The position numbers and the translations under genes are program-made. Of a DNA stretch of 11,901 nt, positions 8,143 to 11,901 are shown piece after piece. Source of the stretch: Methylovirgula sp. (GTDB lineage Bacteria > Pseudomonadota > Alphaproteobacteria > Rhizobiales > Beijerinckiaceae). Positions within the stretch are counted from its first letter, which is position 1, and every line of letters begins with the position of its first letter. The stretch is from positions 1 to 11,901 of the forward strand of contig JANXSV010000100.1 of the NCBI GenBank assembly GCA_025356505.1. Direction: 5' to 3'. Under the pieces are notes generated by a model. The model was given only the letters and a program-made list of their open reading frames with translations. It made no database searches and was not told where the DNA came from.

Positions 8143-8964
8143 TTAAGGCCCCGGCTTGCCAGCGACAAAATTGAGGAACGATACCGCCCTATCAACCACC
8201 AGGCTTCGTTGCCGGTCGATGGTTACCAAATGATAGGAATCGTCGAGCACCAAGGTTTCGACCAATCCGCCTAAGTTGGTTTGCAGATATATCGCATTTT
8301 TTAGGCTCGCAATATCATCCTCACGCGCATGGGCAATGAATACCGGCTGCTTGATGTTTTTGAGCTTTGGCCGGATGGCGTCAATCATTTTCCAGAATTG
8401 TTGGAGACTCTGAGATGGTGTGCCAAGTAAGCCTGCTTCTTCACTGTTACCCGAGTGAAGACTCTTTACCACAGCAGCGCGAATACGCGCGTCTTTAAGA
8501 CCATAGGGCTCTTGCTCAATAAAGCGATATTTCTGGCCCGCCCAAGTCCAAATTAGCGGCCGCAGAAAAATTCTGGTCCATGGCAATGAAAAGCCATCGT
8601 ACCACAGTGTCGGCGCGAAGCAGAGGCAACCGGATATTTCGGGATATTTTGATGCAAGATGCAGGCTCAGCATTGCGCCCATCGACAAACCACCAACAAA
8701 AACCTGGTCAACCTTTGCACGCAACTCGACATAGGCTGCCTCCACGGAGGCCAACCAATCTTGCCAACCCGTGGCAACCAGATCAGCCTCGCTGCCACAA
8801 TGCCCGGCAAGTTGGCAACAATGCACCGTGTATCCGGCCTTGTTCAAGCCTTTAGCGGTCATGCGCATTTCCACCGGTGTGCCGGCCAAGCCGTGAATGA
8901 GGAGAATGCCAATTCGGCTGCCGTCCAATTTTATTGAACGGTCAGGGAGAGGGGTCAAGGTCAT
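8143..8964 (-). CDS. Alpha/beta hydrolase, carboxylesterase/monoacylglycerol lipase-like
   Basis: This is a 273-residue serine hydrolase. The oxyanion-hole motif LLIHGLAGTP lies at 21-30, the nucleophile elbow GGLSMG has Ser94, and the acidic residue lies in HAREDD (Asp216 or Asp217). The catalytic His245 is in DDSYHLVTID, and a lid region lies between about 125 and 185. The layout matches small carboxylesterases such as Est30 and bacterial monoacylglycerol lipases. There is no signal peptide, so it should act in the cytoplasm. The reading frame extends upstream to 9147, but that part lies inside the preceding SMR gene and has no hydrolase sequence. The ATG at 8964, 5 bp after that gene's stop, is therefore the better start. 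In this operon it may deacylate or recycle the acylated product, or cleave a precursor ester; the substrate is unknown. Confidence 0.85.
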   Translation of the reverse strand: MTLTPLPDRSIKLDGSRIGILLIHGLAGTPVEMRMTAKGLNKAGYTVHCCQLAGHCGSEADLVATGWQDWLASVEAAYVELRAKVDQVFVGGLSMGAMLSLHLASKYPEISGCLCFAPTLWYDGFSLPWTRIFLRPLIWTWAGQKYRFIEQEPYGLKDARIRAAVVKSLHSGNSEEAGLLGTPSQSLQQFWKMIDAIRPKLKNIKQPVFIAHAREDDIASLKNAIYLQTNLGGLVETLVLDDSYHLVTIDRQRSLVVDRAVSFLNFVAGKPGP

Positions 8965-8969
8965 AGAAT

Positions 8970-9323
8970 TCAGGCCGATGCTGCAAGGACGATAACGCCT
9001 AGAGTTACCAATACCGCGCCAAGAATACGGTTGACGCCAATTTTTTCTTTCAAAATAAAATGACTGGCAAAGGCAATTCCAAGAAAATTCAAACTGGCGA
9101 GGGGGAATGCTATGCTGAGCGGCACTTCTGACAAAACCCGTAGCCAAACGAATATTTCGACCGTGTATATAGCAATACCAATGTTTATCCAGCCATTAGC
9201 CAGAAGCATGGGTAGGCGTATACTCGACCCGCCATATCGCCTCACGCCGAGCTTGAAGCAGATCTGGCCGGAAACATCGCAAATGATGGACAGTGCAAAC
9301 CATAGGGCAGTGACAGCCGTCAT
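8970..9323 (-). CDS. Small SMR/EamA-type four-helix membrane protein (first copy in the operon)
   Basis: This 117-residue protein has four hydrophobic helices and is a half-size member of the drug/metabolite transporter superfamily. Helix 1 contains CDVSGQICFKLG, with Asp16 near the position of EmrE Glu14; the G-Q pair in this helix recalls ArnE. Later segments read LSIAFPLASLNF and GAVLVTLGVIVL. It is clearly paralogous to the product of 6630-7013 in the same operon. The ATG at 9323 follows the aminotransferase stop by 35 bp and has only a weak Shine-Dalgarno (AAGG, about 13 nt away). The next gene starts 5 bp after its stop. It probably dimerises, alone or with its paralogue, to move a charged or lipid-linked compound across the inner membrane. 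Confidence 0.85.
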   Translation of the reverse strand: MTAVTALWFALSIICDVSGQICFKLGVRRYGGSSIRLPMLLANGWINIGIAIYTVEIFVWLRVLSEVPLSIAFPLASLNFLGIAFASHFILKEKIGVNRILGAVLVTLGVIVLAASA

Positions 9324-9358
9324 ATTGATGTCTTTGCCTTATTCACTGAGAGCAACAT

Positions 9359-10780
9359 TTACATTTTCGCGACACGTGTAAACAGTTGATCCAGCAACAC
9401 CAAGGCCAAGTCAATTTCCGCGTGGGTCATGGTCAGCGCGGGTGCCAGCGTTATTACATTTTTGGAATAACCGCCAATATCGAGCACGAGCCCATATTTA
9501 CGGCCATCGACGATCAAATCGGCCTTCATCGCCTCGTCACACATGAGGTCCACCAACCTCTTTGATGGCGTAAAACTATCATGCGGTTCACAAATCTCGA
9601 TGCGGAGCGCCATCGCCAAACCATCGACATCACCGATGATTTTATGGCTTTGCTTAAGAGTTTTTAGTCCTTCGAGGAAATAAGCGCCTTTCTCAAAGCT
9701 CTGCTTCTCGAAGTCCTGATCTTGCATCATTTTCATCGCTTCCAGCGCCACGGCGGTGCCAAGCGGATTTGAATTGAATGTGGAATGTGTCGAGCCTGCC
9801 GGAAAAATCGACGGATTGATCAGTTCTTCACGCGCCCAGATGCCAGACAACGGATTCAAGCCGTTTGTGAGCGCCTTGCCAAAGACGATAACGTCCGGTT
9901 TCACGTTGAAGTTTTCGATCGACCACAGCTTCCCGGCGCGGTGAAAGCCCATCTGGATTTCATCGTCCACCAGCAGAATTTTGCGATTCTGCAGAATATT
10001 TGCCAATTTCTCAAAATATCCAGGCGGCGGCACAACGTAGCCACCGGTGCCCTGAATGCTTTCAACGTAAAACGCCGCATATTCGGAAACGCCGACTTTC
10101 GGATCCCAAACGCCGCCATATTCGGTATCAAACAAGCGGGCGAACTGATCGACGCAATATAGTCCGCAGTCGTCACGCTTTTTCCCGTAAGGGCAGCGGA
10201 AACAATAAGGGAAAGGAATGAATTGCGCGCGGTCGCCAAAATGCCCATAGCGGCGGCGATACCGATAGGATGACGTAATGGCAGAAGCTCCAAGCGTGCG
10301 GCCATGATAGCCACCCTCAAAAGCGAACATCAGACTTTTGCCACCGGAATAATTGCGTACAATTTTAAGGCTGTCTTCTACCGCCTGGGCACCACCCACG
10401 TTAAAATGCACCCGGCCTTTCAAGCCGAATTTCTTTTCCGCGTCTTTGGCAATCAAAGTTGCCAGTTCAATTTTTTCAGCATGAAGATACTGTGAAGCCA
10501 CCTGCGGCAAGGTATCGATTTGTTTGTGCAGCACATCGTTCAGGCGTTTGTTGCCATAGCCGAAATTGGCGGCTGAATACCACATCTGCAGGTCGAGGAA
10601 CTCTCTGCCCGCCGCATCATACATGTATGAGCCTTCGCACCCCGTGAATATCTTTGGGGGATTCTGATAGTGAACCGTATCGCCCCAAGAGCAGTATTCC
10701 GCTTCATTTTTGAGAAGCGCAGCCTCACGTTCCGCCCAGCCGATTTTCGTTGCTTTATCAGCTTGCACAAATTCAGTCAT
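9359..10780 (-). CDS. Class-III pyridoxal-phosphate aminotransferase with a four-cysteine cluster
   Basis: This is a 473-residue omega-type aminotransferase. The PLP-binding lysine is Lys302 in VFGKALTNG. The aspartate facing the pyridine nitrogen is Asp273 in DDEIQMGFHRAGKL. A glycine-rich phosphate site GGAQA lies at 129-133 and EGGYHGRTLGAS at 155-166. Family members move an amino group between an omega-amine or amino acid and a keto acid or aldehyde (GABA, ornithine, diaminobutyrate, amino-sugar and related enzymes). An insertion at 191-210 holds Cys193, Cys196, Cys205 and Cys209 (C-x2-C-x8-C-x3-C), which looks like a metal site. Similar cysteine-rich inserts occur in some class-III members, but most lack one. 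The ATG is preceded by GGAG with 5-nt spacing. It follows the phosphatase gene after an 87-bp gap containing hairpins. The likely substrate is the carbonyl or amine partner of the phosphatase's compound, but I cannot name it. Confidence 0.9.
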   Translation of the reverse strand: MTEFVQADKATKIGWAEREAALLKNEAEYCSWGDTVHYQNPPKIFTGCEGSYMYDAAGREFLDLQMWYSAANFGYGNKRLNDVLHKQIDTLPQVASQYLHAEKIELATLIAKDAEKKFGLKGRVHFNVGGAQAVEDSLKIVRNYSGGKSLMFAFEGGYHGRTLGASAITSSYRYRRRYGHFGDRAQFIPFPYCFRCPYGKKRDDCGLYCVDQFARLFDTEYGGVWDPKVGVSEYAAFYVESIQGTGGYVVPPPGYFEKLANILQNRKILLVDDEIQMGFHRAGKLWSIENFNVKPDVIVFGKALTNGLNPLSGIWAREELINPSIFPAGSTHSTFNSNPLGTAVALEAMKMMQDQDFEKQSFEKGAYFLEGLKTLKQSHKIIGDVDGLAMALRIEICEPHDSFTPSKRLVDLMCDEAMKADLIVDGRKYGLVLDIGGYSKNVITLAPALTMTHAEIDLALVLLDQLFTRVAKM

Positions 10781-10804
10781 ACTATCTCCGGAATGTACTT
10801 ACGG

Positions 10805-10822
10805 GAGCGAAGTCCTTCGCTC
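10805..10822. repeat. Strong intercistronic hairpin between phosphatase and aminotransferase genes
   Basis: GAGCGAAG-TC-CTTCGCTC is a perfect 8-bp inverted repeat, forming a 7-bp stem with a 4-nt loop. On the transcribed minus strand it lies about 25 nt before the aminotransferase ATG. It is not followed by a U-run, so it is not a classical intrinsic terminator. It may act as an mRNA processing or stability element that sets the relative levels of the two products. Confidence 0.6.
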
Positions 10823-10855
10823 ATAAAAATCATAGAGGCTGGAGCATCGAGGTTC

Positions 10856-10867
10856 GCCCGACCGGGC
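10856..10867. repeat. Short GC-rich inverted repeat directly after the phosphatase stop
   Basis: GCCCG-AC-CGGGC has perfect 5-bp arms and abuts the TAA of the HAD phosphatase gene. With only 2 nt between the arms it would fold as a 4-bp stem with a 4-nt loop. No U-run follows on the minus strand. Together with the hairpin at 10805-10822 it makes the 87-bp gap structured. Confidence 0.4.
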
Positions 10868-11560
10868 TTATTCAGAGGCGAGTGCCAAGTTGTTCTGGAC
10901 AGCTTTAGCCGTGATATTGCTGTTGAGTGCCTGCTGTAACAGCGATGACACATCTGCAAAAGTCTCAAAACTCTGATGCGGCAAGTTTTGGGTCTGGCAA
11001 TATTTCAACAACCCGGCCTTCGCAAAAATCAAATCGGCCTCTTGCGCGAGGCACTGGTCTGAACGGCCGTCGCCAATCAGCAAAGTAAGGATAGGCGCTC
11101 GCTGAGCGGCAACAGCACATTTGCATGTTCCCGCAGCAGAACGGCAGCCTGTCTTTGCAAATGGCGATGTCAACTCCCAACGATCGCCGCCAACATATGC
11201 CAAATGGTTTGCCACAATGGTCAATGAATCAAGACCAGCGCGGCGCAGCACATTTCGGATTGTGAGATCCAGCCCATCTGAGACAATTTTGAGCGGCAGT
11301 TGCAAGCGTTGGCACAAGCGGACAAAACTTTTAAAGTGCCAATCAAGCTCGATGGACGCGATAAAATCGTCCATCTCATCTGGAGTCGCGCGAACCAACT
11401 CAATCTGCTTTCGCATACAATCCTGGGAGCCGATTTCGCCGCGGATCCATTGCTCTTCCAACACGCGCCAAGGCGGCAGTGCAAAGCGCTCCAGCAACAT
11501 ATCCGTTGAGTCTTTTTTGGTAACCGTACCGTCGAAATCTACAATAACCTGCCACGACAT
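10868..11560 (-). CDS. HAD-superfamily phosphatase, MtnX-like
   Basis: This 230-residue soluble phosphatase belongs to the HAD subclass IB. Motif I is DFDGTVT with nucleophile Asp8 and Asp10, motif II is the serine Ser94 in IVSDGLD, motif III is Lys147 in GTCK, and motif IV is GDGRSD with Asp164 and Asp168. The helical cap between residues 15 and 85 and the late GC...GTCK segment match the MtnX/phosphoserine phosphatase-like group. MtnX itself dephosphorylates a methionine-salvage enol phosphate. No other methionine-salvage gene is present, so a different phosphorylated metabolite is more likely. The frame continues upstream to 11617, but the ATG at 11560 has a good Shine-Dalgarno (GAGG, 8-nt spacing) and places DFDGT near the N-terminus as usual. 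The longer version would also include the predicted transcription start. It is the first gene of the operon, about 20 nt after the predicted sigma-54 start. Confidence 0.88.
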   Translation of the reverse strand: MSWQVIVDFDGTVTKKDSTDMLLERFALPPWRVLEEQWIRGEIGSQDCMRKQIELVRATPDEMDDFIASIELDWHFKSFVRLCQRLQLPLKIVSDGLDLTIRNVLRRAGLDSLTIVANHLAYVGGDRWELTSPFAKTGCRSAAGTCKCAVAAQRAPILTLLIGDGRSDQCLAQEADLIFAKAGLLKYCQTQNLPHQSFETFADVSSLLQQALNSNITAKAVQNNLALASE

Positions 11561-11590
11561 TATCAATACCTCATAAATCTTGCCTATGGC

Positions 11591-11606
11591 AGCAAGGCTC
11601 ATGCCA
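11591..11606 (-). promoter_or_regulatory. Sigma-54 (-24/-12) promoter of the eight-gene operon
   Basis: On the minus strand TGGCATG (11606-11600), 4 nt (AGCC), then TTGCT (11595-11591) match the consensus TGGCACG-N4-TTGCW at all positions but one (T for C). GG and GC have the required spacing. Counting the C of TTGC as -12 puts +1 at about 11580, roughly 20 nt before the ATG at 11560, and the leader contains the GAGG ribosome site. The operon's last gene is a sigma-54 activator, which independently supports the call. Confidence 0.85.
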
Positions 11607-11612
11607 AACCAA

Positions 11613-11625
11613 AACATTCAATGTT
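11613..11625. repeat. Palindrome just upstream of the -24 element
   Basis: AACATT-C-AATGTT has perfect 6-bp arms around one base, centred near -39 relative to the predicted start. It could be a site for a repressor or accessory factor, or chance in AT-rich DNA. Confidence 0.4.
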
Positions 11626-11659
11626 ATCAGTGACGCTTGGAAATTCGGGTCAGCTTTAT

Positions 11660-11674
11660 CTCCAAATTTTGGAG
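11660..11674. promoter_or_regulatory. Candidate enhancer (activator-binding) palindrome 1
   Basis: CTCCAAA-T-TTTGGAG has perfect 7-bp arms around one base, centred near -87 relative to the predicted sigma-54 start. Fis-type HTH activators of the NtrC family bind dyads of about this size at roughly -80 to -150. It is therefore the best candidate for binding by the regulator encoded at 3517-4893. The half-sequence TTTTGGAG recurs at 11884-11891 without a matching partner. Confidence 0.55.
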
Positions 11675-11679
11675 GTAAT

Positions 11680-11692
11680 TACAATAATTGTA
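11680..11692. promoter_or_regulatory. Candidate enhancer palindrome 2
   Basis: TACAAT-A-ATTGTA has perfect 6-bp arms around one base, centred near -106 and 19 bp from the centre of palindrome 1. Its arms differ in sequence from palindrome 1, so it may bind another factor. Confidence 0.4.
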
Positions 11693-11715
11693 GATGGCCG
11701 GGTTTGGTTGGCGCC

Positions 11716-11729
11716 TCTGCTTTTGCAGA
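11716..11729. repeat. Small inverted repeat in the upstream region
   Basis: TCTGC-TTTT-GCAGA has perfect 5-bp arms with a 4-nt loop, centred near -143. Its role is unknown. The arms partly resemble the GTCTGC...GCAGAC repeat before coxM, which is probably coincidental. Confidence 0.3.
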
Positions 11730-11901
11730 AACATATCTTGCCTAAAGCGCTGCACCGGCGCACGTTCTGATGCTATTTCCAGTTTAAGGACAGCCGTTTG
11801 AACAGTTTAATAAAGTTCATCTTTCAAAAGTTAGTCAAACGTGGCGCGTTAGAGATATTTTGCGCTGACGGGACGCAACTGACTTTTGGAGATGGAAGCG
11901 G

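Larger units (their letters stand above)
11607..11901. other. Upstream regulatory region, no gene seen
   Basis: About 295 bp before the sigma-54 promoter contain the palindromes listed separately, plus TGAAC (11799-11803) and GTTCA (11815-11819) 11 nt apart. No reading frame with a start and a family signature is present. Minus-strand frames entering from the right edge all stop within about 25 codons; one could be the tail of a neighbouring gene, but this cannot be decided here. Confidence 0.5.

Noticed and set aside
8965..9147. N-terminal extension of the alpha/beta hydrolase
   Set aside because: It lies inside the SMR gene in another frame, has no hydrolase sequence, and an ATG at 8964 fits both the family start and the gene spacing.
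9901..10320. Minus-strand 139-codon frame within the aminotransferase
   Set aside because: It is a different frame of the same strand inside a gene with complete class-III motifs.
11561..11617. N-terminal extension of the HAD phosphatase (19 residues)
   Set aside because: It overlaps the -12 element, and the ATG at 11560 has a proper ribosome site and places motif I near the N-terminus.

Overview
The window looks like alphaproteobacterial chromosome, probably Hyphomicrobiales-like. The grounds are a CoxC-CoxM gene pair in the order known from the Oligotropha carboxidovorans cox cluster, a moderately high G+C content, and the style of the sigma-54 regulator. The genus cannot be fixed from the sequence. 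No RNA gene, insertion sequence or CRISPR array is visible. Apart from one gene, all coding sequence lies on the minus strand.

Region A (1-2303, minus) is the start of an aerobic carbon monoxide dehydrogenase locus. A membrane-bound MHYT-LytTR regulator of the CoxC type is followed, after 173 bp, by coxM, the FAD-binding medium subunit. coxM is cut by the left edge, so coxS and coxL would be expected further left.

Region B (2304-3516) is a more AT-rich interval. It has about 400 bp without a convincing gene, including a possible decayed reading frame, and then the only plus-strand gene. That gene encodes an uncharacterised two-helix membrane protein resembling bacterial PH-domain proteins.

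Region C (3517-11901, minus) is the most interesting part. It holds eight tightly packed genes, read from right to left: a MtnX-like HAD phosphatase, a class-III PLP aminotransferase with a four-cysteine cluster, a small SMR/EamA-type membrane protein, an alpha/beta hydrolase, a FemAB/GNAT-like acyltransferase, a second paralogous SMR/EamA-type protein, a HAMP sensor histidine kinase and an NtrC-type sigma-54 activator. Several junctions overlap or are separated by only a few bases. Upstream of the first gene is an excellent -24/-12 promoter (TGGCATG-N4-TTGCT), placed so that transcription would start about 20 nt before the ATG. Two palindromes lie at about -87 and -106, where an activator of this class usually binds. 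The operon therefore appears to encode its own sigma-54 activator as its last gene.

The enzyme set (phosphatase, aminotransferase, hydrolase, acyltransferase, two half-size DMT-superfamily proteins) suggests production and membrane translocation of an amino-containing, possibly acylated, small molecule or lipid. This is inference: I recognise the families, but not the assembly as a named pathway.
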